A stretch of DNA of 64,000 nt from the NCBI GenBank assembly GCA_965546615.1, contig CBEUVQ010000007.1:1-64000 (forward strand), read 5' to 3'. The notes beneath the pieces are model-generated. The model worked only from the letters and a program-made list of their open reading frames with translations, was not told where the DNA came from and searched no databases. The translations under genes were made by a program, and so were the position numbers. This DNA is from CBEUVQ01 sp965546615. GTDB lineage: Bacteria; Bacillota; Desulfotomaculia; Desulfotomaculales; Desulfohalotomaculaceae. Below, one piece after another: positions 7,718 to 15,750 of the stretch (the first letter of the stretch is position 1; each line of letters begins with the position of its first letter).

Positions 7718-9631
7718 TTAAATACCCAGCGCCTTTCTTTTTTTATTAATGTGTTCTTCAATTCCATTGGCAATTTCCACCGGATCGTCATTTAAAAACA
7801 CCCGGGAACCAACAATACCTTCTAAGTCTTGGGTTAAAAACTTCGCTAATTCCGGACCGCCGGTAACATACAGCGGCGGAGATAAGTGAGTAAATAAGCC
7901 GTAAGCCAGAGCAAAAAGACCGTCAATCGTTGCTTTTTGCTCCATCCATTCCGGTGCGCTCACCGCTACCGGAAGCTGTGATGTGTCGACCTCAAGTGCA
8001 TCGGCAATCGCCGTTACCAGTGTGGTAATCCGACCGGTATCGGTGCAGGTGCCAAAGCTCAATACCGGGGGAATTCCCAATGCCTGGCATACCTCCTTCA
8101 ACCCGCTGCCGGCATATTTAAGCGCTTCCATATTAGCCATACCGGCTACCTCTAACCCATGATTGCCGCAGCCGCCGGCAACAACTAAGATATCCCTTTT
8201 CACCAGTTCTTTAGCGAGGTTTACCGTTACCCAGTCATGCGGACCGTTCTTTAAGGTTGTACAGTTGACAATTGCAACAACACCTTTAACTTTGCCGGAT
8301 TTAATGACATCCAAAAACGGATCAAGACTGCCGCCAAGCGCCCCTAATACCGCCTCGGTAGAAAAGCCCGCCATCGCTTTCGTCGTTCTTTGCGGTACAT
8401 ATGGTTTTACCTGCTCTTTTCTCACCCGAAAATTAGCAATTCCCCACTCTAAAAGCTGCTTGGAAATCCCTAATACTTCCGTCGGTTTATAGTCCAGATT
8501 TTTTTCCACTTTCGGGATGCGTACAAGGTCATTTACCGAAACTAAAGTTACTTTATATTTTTCGGCGTAAGGATGTAAATTAGGCGGTGAACAGTTTTCA
8601 TCCATCGCAAAAACATCTACCGTACCGGTTGCCAACAGCGGTTCAATAGCCAGCCAGTTTCCGGTGTGACCAACAAATACATCATCCATTTCAAAACGCT
8701 GCAGCAGTTCCTGCCCGGTTTCAATACTGCCAAGCACTCTAATACCTTTAGCTCCGGCCTGCTTGGCCTTTTCCTGCCATTCCTGTTTGCGGGCCTCCAT
8801 AATGGTAGTGGCACCTACCCAAGGTTCATGACCGTTAAAGACGATATTTACATAATCCGGGTCCATTACTCCCAAATCCATGTTTACCTCATGGGGCTTA
8901 GGTGTACCAAACAAGATATCCTGCACCATTTCCAACGGCAGCTGGGCGTCATAAATACATGCAATAGCCAGCCGCAATGCCTTCCGAGCCAATGATATGT
9001 AATCTCCGTCAACATTTGTCAGACAGCTTGCTGTTGCATCTTTAATCTCGTGCAGCACACCGGCAGGGTAAATCGCTAAGTCCTGCCACACTTTTTGCCT
9101 TTTTTTCGGAGCATAGATCTGTATAATTTTACTTGGTTCCCGATAGTTGTTGGCCATATTGTCTATCAGAAAGTCAGCCAGTCTTTCAGCAACCTGCTCC
9201 AGTGAACCGGAAGTATCCAGCTGCAAATCATTAGCCATTTGGTACAGCTTATCCTTATCGGTGATTTGAAACGGTGTTTTACCCTGAGCAGTTGATTTCA
9301 AAGTGCTGAAAGCATTAAAAGCGTGGTGGGCATATGTCGATGTACCCATCACATTTCTGAGCAGCATATCGCGCATTGCCATTGCATCCGGACTGATGCC
9401 GCAGGTACCTAATTCGGCACCGCTTTTTTCAGAAATCCGGCAGGGACCGTTGCTGCAAAGCTGGCAGCTTATTCCTTCCGAGCAAAAATTGCAGCGGATT
9501 TTTTCCTGCGGATCCACGCGGTCAAAAACATTGCTCATGCCGTCCGGAACCAACCGCTTTTCATACATTTCCTGCACCGAGTCGTGATAACTGATGCGCC
9601 CGTTCATTCGGTGCTTAGTTTCTCTGGCCAT
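7718..9631 (-). CDS. cooS: CooS-family carbon monoxide dehydrogenase homologue with altered active-site residues
   Basis: 637 residues if started at the ATG at 9631, which has GGAGGGA 7 bases upstream (an in-frame ATG at 9655 lacks such a site). N-terminal cluster motif CNFCSEGISCQLC (47-59), then GPC (C64) and C77, fits the D and B clusters. C-cluster ligands found: H268 (GHEPW), C347 (DENCSPP), C457 (IVNCTT), C488 (GGCGNHG) and C529 (GTCTDTG); the proton-relay Lys in APEWMEQK is K566. However, the usual GICCTGNE ligand loop reads GSIETGQE (301-308), so the sixth ligand (Cys295 in Carboxydothermus CooS-II) is absent. The usual HxxHxxH track reads AHHAFNAF. No cooC, cooF or acsB is adjacent. 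Catalysis of CO oxidation is therefore doubtful. Confidence 0.85.
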   Translation of the reverse strand: MARETKHRMNGRISYHDSVQEMYEKRLVPDGMSNVFDRVDPQEKIRCNFCSEGISCQLCSNGPCRISEKSGAELGTCGISPDAMAMRDMLLRNVMGTSTYAHHAFNAFSTLKSTAQGKTPFQITDKDKLYQMANDLQLDTSGSLEQVAERLADFLIDNMANNYREPSKIIQIYAPKKRQKVWQDLAIYPAGVLHEIKDATASCLTNVDGDYISLARKALRLAIACIYDAQLPLEMVQDILFGTPKPHEVNMDLGVMDPDYVNIVFNGHEPWVGATTIMEARKQEWQEKAKQAGAKGIRVLGSIETGQELLQRFEMDDVFVGHTGNWLAIEPLLATGTVDVFAMDENCSPPNLHPYAEKYKVTLVSVNDLVRIPKVEKNLDYKPTEVLGISKQLLEWGIANFRVRKEQVKPYVPQRTTKAMAGFSTEAVLGALGGSLDPFLDVIKSGKVKGVVAIVNCTTLKNGPHDWVTVNLAKELVKRDILVVAGGCGNHGLEVAGMANMEALKYAGSGLKEVCQALGIPPVLSFGTCTDTGRITTLVTAIADALEVDTSQLPVAVSAPEWMEQKATIDGLFALAYGLFTHLSPPLYVTGGPELAKFLTQDLEGIVGSRVFLNDDPVEIANGIEEHINKKRKALGI

Positions 9632-9699
9632 AGATAATTCCCTCCAATTCATCATATTTACACTTTAGTAATTCCCCATTGGAGGAAAATAATACAAAA

Positions 9700-9723
9700 A
9701 ACAGCGTGCATTCGCACGCTGTT
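9700..9723 (-). terminator. Terminator between the 92-residue gene and the CooS-like gene
   Basis: Stem AACAGCGTGC / GCACGCTGTT, loop ATTC, followed by TTTTTT on the minus strand. It overlaps the stop of the 9722-10000 gene. The CooS-like gene would then have its own promoter in the 9632-9699 gap, or depend on readthrough. Confidence 0.8.
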
Positions 9724-10000
9724 AGCTGTTGTTTGCTTTGCTGGCATCTTCCATATAATAAATCACGTAAGCCCGATCAATATCAGTTCTGATCTTTTCC
9801 ATTACCGGAGGACCAACCGATACTTCACCAAAAAGATTGAAGTCCGATTCCGGATCAAAATCCTCTTCTTCAGTAACTTTATGTACTTCAATGCGAGGGT
9901 TGGGGTCGTGATCGGGTTCAATTCCTAAAGCCCGGTATTTCTTTTCCGCCTCTTCAGCGTTATCGGCAAAAATAATTTGAGTATGAGTTGGATGTTCCAT
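9722..10000 (-). CDS. 92-residue acidic hypothetical protein
   Basis: No family recognised. The protein is soluble and acidic, with a beta start (THTQIIFADNAEEAEKKY) suggesting an alpha/beta mini-domain and a middle rich in Asp/Glu/Pro. It is upstream of the CooS homologue on the same strand but separated by a terminator. A good AGGAGG-like site precedes the ATG at 10000. No Cys residues, so it is not a metal-cluster protein. Confidence 0.6.
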   Translation of the reverse strand: MEHPTHTQIIFADNAEEAEKKYRALGIEPDHDPNPRIEVHKVTEEEDFDPESDFNLFGEVSVGPPVMEKIRTDIDRAYVIYYMEDASKANNS

Positions 10001-10147
10001 TTTTACCTCCTATTCCAAAACTTCGACATTATGTTTAATTATACCACCAAGTGCTATATACATCAATATAATTTAGTTAAATTTAATTCTTTAAGTATCT
10101 ACAAAAAGAAATTCATAATATCTGCAATAAAATAGAACACTAACGTT

Positions 10148-10561
10148 ATGAAGACAAGATTTTTTATCTACGGTTTGTTGGGTTGGGGGTTGGAAGTCTT
10201 TTGGACCGGTTTTGAATCTGCCCTGCACGGTGACCCTCGCTTATCATCTCACACTTATTTATGGATGTTTCCCATTTATGGCTTAGCGGTATTTTTAGAG
10301 CCGCTGCACAATGCCGTGCGACAGCAGCCATGGTTTATACGCGGATTATTGTGGACAGTGGTAATTTTTGCTTTAGAATATTCAACAGGAGGGATAATCA
10401 GAGAGATAACAGGGTACAGCCCTTGGAATTATTCCGGTCTTTCACGCTGGGAAATTCACGGCTTAATCCGCTTAGATATGGCTCCGCTGTGGTTTATCAC
10501 CGGTTTAATTTTTGAACAAGTTCATGATTTTTTAACTCACCGCATAGTTATTAAAAGTTAA
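10148..10561 (+). CDS. Integral membrane protein, CmpB-like (putative ABC-transporter type IV family)
   Basis: 137 residues with four hydrophobic helices. The start FFIYGLLGWGLEVFWTGF and the region FALEYSTGGIIRE followed by PWNYS resemble the small membrane proteins grouped as putative ABC-transporter type IV (CmpB, PF06541). Their transport role is not established. A single-gene unit. The ATG at 10148 lacks a strong ribosome site, so the exact start is less sure. It converges on the 10592-11119 gene. Confidence 0.65.
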   Translation: MKTRFFIYGLLGWGLEVFWTGFESALHGDPRLSSHTYLWMFPIYGLAVFLEPLHNAVRQQPWFIRGLLWTVVIFALEYSTGGIIREITGYSPWNYSGLSRWEIHGLIRLDMAPLWFITGLIFEQVHDFLTHRIVIKS

Positions 10562-10583
10562 CCCCCGACACATATGCCGGGGG
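10562..10583. terminator. GC-rich hairpin between convergent genes
   Basis: Stem CCCCCG / CGGGGG, ten-base loop, between the stops of the membrane protein and the 175-residue gene. The downstream T content is poor on both strands, so termination is only probable. Confidence 0.4.
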
Positions 10584-10591
10584 CACTTTAC

Positions 10592-11119
10592 TCATTCGCA
10601 ATTGATAAATGCGGTTTGAGCTGTTTTTTTGAAATTATTTCTAATATGTTCGCAGACCAATTCCCAGTCGTCATTGCTTTTAGTGGCCTCAATCAAGGCG
10701 TTAATCACAAAGGAATCAGTCATCATTTCAACCATATTATGCAGCTTGATTTCACAATCGCCGCGTAAGCGAGCCTTAACGAAATACTTATTGATTTGTT
10801 TGATTGCCCAATCTGACAGCACGTGATCAGGAAGAACAAAAGGCAAAAATTTTTGTGCTTGATCAGCAAGACGCAGCATAAATTTTTGATCTTCCTGCGG
10901 TGTTAAATGACGAACAGCTGCGGCTAAACGCTCCGGACCTTCTCCCAATGCTTTTCTCAGCAATCTATATTCAAAATCAGATGCCTTGAAAACACCTTTT
11001 TCCCTCGCTCGGCAGGCCATCTGACGGAATTTTTCCACTTCCTCTGTCAAAATATCTTCGTTGTCAATAAATGCATCTGCGGAAGAATTATAATCATTAT
11101 ATCGGTCTTCTATTTCCAT
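10592..11119 (-). CDS. 175-residue hypothetical protein
   Basis: No family recognised. It is soluble and predicted all-helical, with an acidic N-terminal 30 residues (ending FIDNEDILTEEVEKFRQMA) and a single Cys in DCEIKLH in the middle. A strong GAGGAGGTACC site precedes the ATG at 11119. It lies upstream on its own, 57 bases after the glycan operon on the same strand, so it could be read by the same transcript, but no shared function is evident. Confidence 0.6.
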   Translation of the reverse strand: MEIEDRYNDYNSSADAFIDNEDILTEEVEKFRQMACRAREKGVFKASDFEYRLLRKALGEGPERLAAAVRHLTPQEDQKFMLRLADQAQKFLPFVLPDHVLSDWAIKQINKYFVKARLRGDCEIKLHNMVEMMTDSFVINALIEATKSNDDWELVCEHIRNNFKKTAQTAFINCE

Positions 11120-11176
11120 ACAGGTACCTCCTCATCACTTGCTAATAGTGTACCCTGGAGATAAAATTTCTAACCT

Positions 11177-12184
11177 TTATAACTCGCTGTGCAGCCTGCT
11201 GATCTCTTCAAACGGAATTACATAATCCAAATACTGCCTAATTACTCCCGCTTTTTTAACTGTCGGCTTTTTGACTTTTTCTTTCAATATTTCAGACCTT
11301 ATTAACAGTTCAGCTTCATTAATTCCCAGCGCAATTCTCATGCCGGTAGAGCTGGAAAAGCGAGGGTTGATTTCAAAAATATAAGGATTTTTTTCTTTTA
11401 GACGCAGCTGCAGATTAATGGAACCGTAAGCATTAAGTTTGGTGGCAACCCGCTCGCAATAGCTGCAGATGTCCGGATAAAGGTCAGCTAAGGCAGACAT
11501 TGTCATGCCGTCCTGCAAATTGCGCTTTAAAGCAATGGCGGAAAGTACTTTTTTATCTGCGCCTACACAAACCCCGACGGTAAATTCGCCGCTGTCTGCC
11601 GGAAGACACTCTTGAATGATATAATTTCGTTTGCCCTTCATAAAGCTTTCAAGCTCCGTCATACTGTTTAAAAACGCCAAACCTTGTGAACCGGCACCGT
11701 ACCGCGGCTTAGCTACCAACGGAAAGGCATTTTCTTTGATAAAATCTGCCAGCACAGCGCTGTCTTCGGGATAGCGAATTGTTTTAGGATAATAAAATCC
11801 GTTTTCTTTTAAGAAAACCATTGTCTGCCATTTATCTAAACAAGCATCAATAACTTCCTGCGGATGCACAAATACTTTGGCGCCGGTTAAAAGGAAAATG
11901 TAATCACTGTAACGGGCATAAGTTTCAATTTCATGTGACGAACCGGTAAAAACAGCGTGAATATTTTCCTGATTACAGATTGAAACTATTTTCCTTAACC
12001 AAGCCTTCGTTTGATCCGCACGCGGCATCAGGTACTTTTGATGAGCCAAATAAAGCCCCAATGTCATCGGATTGGTATCAGCTGCAACGACGTAACAATT
12101 AAGCGCACTTTTCACCAGCGACTGAATAACAGCCACACCATACAACGACCCTGAACCGGTTACAAGCACATTGACTCGTTCCAT
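11177..12184 (-). CDS. ATP-grasp ligase (CarB-like), last gene of the glycan operon
   Basis: 335 residues from the ATG at 12184, chosen because GGAGGG lies 6 bases upstream and it forms a TAATG overlap with the preceding stop; a TTG at 12190 sits on the ribosome site. An N-terminal Rossmann-like segment (NVLVTGSGSLYGVAV) and the ATP-grasp core (FPLVAKPRYGAGSQGL, IIQECLPADSGEFTVG, and metal-binding FEINPRFSSSTG) are visible. These enzymes join a carboxylate to an amine or thiol via acyl phosphate. With a sugar aminotransferase, an LpxC-like deacetylase and a FemAB-like transferase in the operon, attachment of an amino acid or acid to an amino-sugar is a reasonable inference. Confidence 0.85.
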   Translation of the reverse strand: MERVNVLVTGSGSLYGVAVIQSLVKSALNCYVVAADTNPMTLGLYLAHQKYLMPRADQTKAWLRKIVSICNQENIHAVFTGSSHEIETYARYSDYIFLLTGAKVFVHPQEVIDACLDKWQTMVFLKENGFYYPKTIRYPEDSAVLADFIKENAFPLVAKPRYGAGSQGLAFLNSMTELESFMKGKRNYIIQECLPADSGEFTVGVCVGADKKVLSAIALKRNLQDGMTMSALADLYPDICSYCERVATKLNAYGSINLQLRLKEKNPYIFEINPRFSSSTGMRIALGINEAELLIRSEILKEKVKKPTVKKAGVIRQYLDYVIPFEEISRLHSEL

Positions 12185-12867
12185 TAACAACCCTCCAGGA
12201 TTTTTCTGCTTTCAGGTCCACAGTTAAAAATCAAATCCACAATTGACAGCTTATCTACAAATTCACCCCACAGCTGAGGGTAAACCGGGTGGTGAAAATT
12301 TTGATACCTCAGCTCTATGTTATCTCTTTTAAAAGCTGCTTCATCATTATAAACCCTGGCACCTTCACCGGATAAATAAACATCTCCCCCCAGCTTGCTG
12401 CAGATATCTAAAATGCGCTCTGTTTTTCGGCCCTGCAGATTCGGTATATCGGAAGAAAAAATTGTTTTAGTTTTGATATCTAAAATTTCTCGGATTAAAT
12501 TAAGAAAAGCCAGATTTAAATCCAGCAGCTTTTCCCACTTTTTGCTGTAGATGTCGCGGAATTTTTCTCGATAGTCAGCCCAATATCTTGAACGGGCATA
12601 GCAGTGCTGCATTGATTGAAAATGTTTTTCCGCCCAGTCTATTTCATTAAAAATCAACACATCTTTTATTAAAATTCTCTTGGTAGCCAGCGGTACACTC
12701 AGCAAAAGCGGACCGTTGGCACATTTAATTTTGTTGCGGTGCGTAACTGATTTATTAGATAACTGCACATCCTCAGCATAAACAAAAACATCACAGTTAA
12801 TCATTTTATGAAAGAAGCCAATCCAAGGTAAATAGTTGGGTTGATGAATGGCAATAACTTTAGACAT
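12184..12867 (-). CDS. WbqC-family protein
   Basis: 227 residues with the family N-terminal signature AIHQPNYLPWIGFFHKM (residues 6-22) and the downstream NKSVTHRNKIK stretch. WbqC proteins occur in O-antigen and other surface-glycan clusters; they are thought to act on amino-sugar or acyl modification, but the reaction is not established. It overlaps the aminotransferase gene by 8 bases upstream and shares one base with the ATP-grasp gene downstream: tight translational coupling. Confidence 0.9.
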   Translation of the reverse strand: MSKVIAIHQPNYLPWIGFFHKMINCDVFVYAEDVQLSNKSVTHRNKIKCANGPLLLSVPLATKRILIKDVLIFNEIDWAEKHFQSMQHCYARSRYWADYREKFRDIYSKKWEKLLDLNLAFLNLIREILDIKTKTIFSSDIPNLQGRKTERILDICSKLGGDVYLSGEGARVYNDEAAFKRDNIELRYQNFHHPVYPQLWGEFVDKLSIVDLIFNCGPESRKILEGC

Positions 12868-13957
12868 AACTGTTCACCGCCTCAGCAATATATTGAAGCT
12901 GCTGCTCACTTAACCCCGGATGCACCGGAATAGAAACGCAGTGTTTGCACAACGCCTCCGCTGTCGGCCATGACAGCCGGTCACGCTGATACTCCGCATA
13001 CAGTTTTTGATTTGGTATTAACAAAGGGTAATGTACTGCACAGCCAATTTGCTTGTTCTGCATGTAAGAGATAAATTTCTCCCGCTCTTCTACTTGTATA
13101 GTAAATTGATGATAAACATGGGTGCAGCTCGGAGGGGTGTACGGCAGCAGCACTTTCGGGTTATCAATGTTATTTAAATAGTAATTGGCATTGGCGATAC
13201 GTTTGCAGTTAAATTTATCCAATTTTTTTAACTGCTCAATGCCGATAGCAGCATGAATGTTTGTCATTCGGAAGTTATAACCCAAAAAATCATGATGATA
13301 GCGGCATGATTGTCCGTGATTAATAAATCGGCGCACCTGTTCAGCCAACTGCTGATTATTGGTAAGTACCATGCCGCCTTCACCGGAAGTAATATTCTTA
13401 GTAGGATAAAAGCTAAAAGCAGCGGCAGTGCCAAATGTGCCTACTTTTTCCCCCTTATATACAGCACCATGACTCTGAGCACAATCCTCCAATAACAGCA
13501 GATTATTTTCAGAGGCTAAAGCAGCAATCTCATCCATGTCGGCCGGCAGTCCAAAAATATGAACAACCAGCACCGCTTTAGCGTCAGGATGCTCTTTTAT
13601 CGCTTCAGCCAATGCAGCGGAAGAAATATTATAGGTCTTCGGGTCGATATCTACAAACACCGGTACCAACCCACAGTAAAGCAGCGCATTTGCCGAAGCA
13701 ACAAAAGAAAACGGGGTAGTAAAAACTTTATCTCCCGGTTCGACAGGCAGAGCATTAATCATTGCATGCAGTGCTGTTGTGCCGGAAGAAGTAGCTACAG
13801 CATGCTGCATATTGTGATAAGCGGCAAATTCTTTTTCAAATTGTTTAACATATTCACCGCTTGCTAACATCTTACTGTTTAGTACTTCCAAAACTCTTTC
13901 TTTTTCTTCTATTCCCAATTGGGGTTCTGCAATGTTAATCATTTCCATCATCTTCAC
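12860..13957 (-). CDS. DegT/DnrJ/EryC1/StrS sugar aminotransferase
   Basis: About 360-365 residues, normal for the family. The PLP-binding Lys is in SFYPTKNITSGEGGM; SSGTTALHA and EDCAQSHGA are the standard cofactor contacts. These enzymes transfer an amino group from glutamate to a keto-sugar nucleotide. The start lies within the last 23 bases of the LpxC-like gene, where several in-frame ATG/GTG codons (MKMMEMINIAEP) occur without a clear ribosome site, so the exact start is unsure by up to 5 residues. Paired with the Gfo/Idh/MocA oxidoreductase (16735-17685), it could form a GnnA/GnnB-like pair making a 3-amino-sugar nucleotide. Confidence 0.9.
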   Translation of the reverse strand: MKMMEMINIAEPQLGIEEKERVLEVLNSKMLASGEYVKQFEKEFAAYHNMQHAVATSSGTTALHAMINALPVEPGDKVFTTPFSFVASANALLYCGLVPVFVDIDPKTYNISSAALAEAIKEHPDAKAVLVVHIFGLPADMDEIAALASENNLLLLEDCAQSHGAVYKGEKVGTFGTAAAFSFYPTKNITSGEGGMVLTNNQQLAEQVRRFINHGQSCRYHHDFLGYNFRMTNIHAAIGIEQLKKLDKFNCKRIANANYYLNNIDNPKVLLPYTPPSCTHVYHQFTIQVEEREKFISYMQNKQIGCAVHYPLLIPNQKLYAEYQRDRLSWPTAEALCKHCVSIPVHPGLSEQQLQYIAEAVNSYV

Positions 13958-14783
13958 ATCCAGATAAAATTTTAATCATTTCAATATTTAATTTATGACC
14001 GCTGCGAAAGCCAATAAACTTACCTTTTATGTCGCAGCCCACCGTACTGAGGTCACCCAGCAAATCTACCAGTTTATGTCTTGCCGGCTCGTTAAACCAT
14101 CTTAAACCCTGGGCACGTCCCTCTGAAAAGACCAGCACCGAATCTATCCCCTGGCCGATAAGCGGGGCAACTTGTTGATACTCTTCCTGAGTAATATAAG
14201 AACGTGCGTCTGCTAATTGCACGCGAAAAGTTTCTGGATCAAGAATAAAATCAGCAATCTGTACCGGCAAAGACCGATCGGGATAATCGAGAATATAAAT
14301 TAACTCCAAATTTTCCGCAGGAAGCGCAGCAATGTACTTATCATAGCGTCGGCCTAAACAGTAAAACTCATCTGCAACAATCACCGGGGCTTTTACCGTT
14401 AAATAGCTGCGCGGGGCCTGCTGGTACAATATTCCGGCATTTTGCAGTGCAGTCACAAAATCACGGCAGCTGTAACCGTCCACCACCGGAACGCTGGAGC
14501 CGTTCAAGCGGATAATTAAGTTGGTGATTCCCAGTCCCTTAACCGCCGCCAAGATGTGTTCTGTATGCTCAATCCGTACACCCTGCTCTACTAACGAAGT
14601 CCAGCGGCTGTCAACCACAGCATTTTCACTGCTGCAGCGCACTGTTGGGCTGCCAGGCAGATCATCACGCACAAAGATAATGCCGGTATTTTCCGCCGCC
14701 GGTTCGAAAACAGCCTTTGTCAGGCATGTGCCGTTAATATTGATTCCGCTCACTGTCACTGATTTTTTGACGGTAGTCTGCAT
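13935..14783 (-). CDS. LpxC-like zinc deacetylase of N-acetyl sugar nucleotides
   Basis: 282 residues from the ATG at 14783, which has GGAGGT 7 bases upstream; longer in-frame starts run into the previous gene. All key LpxC positions are present: catalytic Glu and first zinc His in TEHILAAVKGLGI (E75, H76), second zinc His and Asp in ARHKLVDLLGDL (H236, D240), and the general acid His in RSGHKLN (H263). LpxC removes the N-acetyl group from UDP-3-O-acyl-GlcNAc in lipid A synthesis. Here it sits in a spore/surface glycan operon with no lpxA, lpxD or lpxB in the window. The substrate is therefore probably another UDP-HexNAc derivative. Confidence 0.85.
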   Translation of the reverse strand: MQTTVKKSVTVSGININGTCLTKAVFEPAAENTGIIFVRDDLPGSPTVRCSSENAVVDSRWTSLVEQGVRIEHTEHILAAVKGLGITNLIIRLNGSSVPVVDGYSCRDFVTALQNAGILYQQAPRSYLTVKAPVIVADEFYCLGRRYDKYIAALPAENLELIYILDYPDRSLPVQIADFILDPETFRVQLADARSYITQEEYQQVAPLIGQGIDSVLVFSEGRAQGLRWFNEPARHKLVDLLGDLSTVGCDIKGKFIGFRSGHKLNIEMIKILSGCEDDGND

Positions 14784-14787
14784 CAGC

Positions 14788-15747
14788 TTACCTCCGGCCA
14801 AGAACTTCCAGCACTTGTTTTGCCCGCTCATAATAGGTGTGTTTTTTAGTCACCAGTTTACGCCCCTGATGGGCAATTTTTCGGCGCAGCTCGTCATTTT
14901 TCAAGTAATAATCCACTACTTTAACAGTTTCTTTTTCCGAAGACGAAACCGCCAAATGATGACCCGGTTTAAAAATTTTTCTTATTGCTTCGGTGTCAGG
15001 AGCAAGCATAAACCCACCCGCTGACATAATTTCAAAAGTACGGGAATTAAGCTCATCAGTGCGGTTTTGAATACCCAAAACTATTTTGGCTGAACTGTAT
15101 ACTGCATTTGTTTCCTCATAAGGAAGTTTGCCGCAAAGGCAGTGATCAGGAACGGTGAAGCCTACTAAGCCGCTGTTTAATTTGTCCCAACGCTTACCCC
15201 AAATTTTAATATTGTAACCCTTTTCCACCAAAGGTTTTACCAGCATGCGCACCGCTTTGCGCCTAAAGCCCTGCCAAGTGACGCCTGCAGTTGCTACCAG
15301 CGCAATATCACAACGGTACTCCTCTTTGGGCTGTACCGGACGGTGATATTCCGGGTTGCAAGCCCAAGGAAGATAAGCAGAAACCAAACCACGCCGCTGA
15401 TAGATAGAAACGGAATCCGGGTCGATGGTAAATACATGGCTTGGTTGAGCCGTCTCAATATAAGGAATTGACCATTCATTCGTCCATCTGGGATCTTCTG
15501 TCGCCCAGTAACAATGCAGCAGGTTGTATTTCTTAACAAACTTACCAATTAATTTCAAGTTATCACGCTTGTGTAATTTAGTCCAACCGGCGGTAAAAAT
15601 GACATCCGGCCGAAACAACTCATAATTAATTTCCAAATCTTCTTCATTTAACGACTGCATTATTAAAACATCACAGCCAAGTTTTCTGAAGCCATACGGC
15701 AGGCTGTTGATATACTGAGGGTCACAATCAATAAACAATATGCGCAC
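14788..15747 (-). CDS. CgeB-like glycosyltransferase
   Basis: 319 residues. The N-terminal half (MRILFIDCDPQYINSLPYGF, then WATEDPRW) and the C-terminal domain with LGIQNRTDELNSRTFEIMSAG and GHHLAVSSSEKE match the spore maturation CgeB/YkvP glycosyltransferase group (GT-B fold, Glyco_trans_1_2 C-terminal domain). CgeB members act in glycosylation of the outermost spore layer in Bacillus. It lies 4 bases from the FemAB-like gene and 4 bases from the LpxC-like start, so the genes are co-transcribed. Donor and acceptor are unknown; cytoplasmic, with no membrane segments. Confidence 0.85.
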   Translation of the reverse strand: MRILFIDCDPQYINSLPYGFRKLGCDVLIMQSLNEEDLEINYELFRPDVIFTAGWTKLHKRDNLKLIGKFVKKYNLLHCYWATEDPRWTNEWSIPYIETAQPSHVFTIDPDSVSIYQRRGLVSAYLPWACNPEYHRPVQPKEEYRCDIALVATAGVTWQGFRRKAVRMLVKPLVEKGYNIKIWGKRWDKLNSGLVGFTVPDHCLCGKLPYEETNAVYSSAKIVLGIQNRTDELNSRTFEIMSAGGFMLAPDTEAIRKIFKPGHHLAVSSSEKETVKVVDYYLKNDELRRKIAHQGRKLVTKKHTYYERAKQVLEVLGRR

Positions 15748-15750
15748 TAA

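Noticed and set aside
8163..8492. 109-codon plus-strand ORF inside the CooS-like gene
   Set aside because: Antisense shadow; the opposite strand encodes a complete enzyme with conserved motifs.
13559..13867. 102-codon plus-strand ORF inside the aminotransferase gene
   Set aside because: Antisense shadow with no start signal; the aminotransferase motifs are complete on the other strand.
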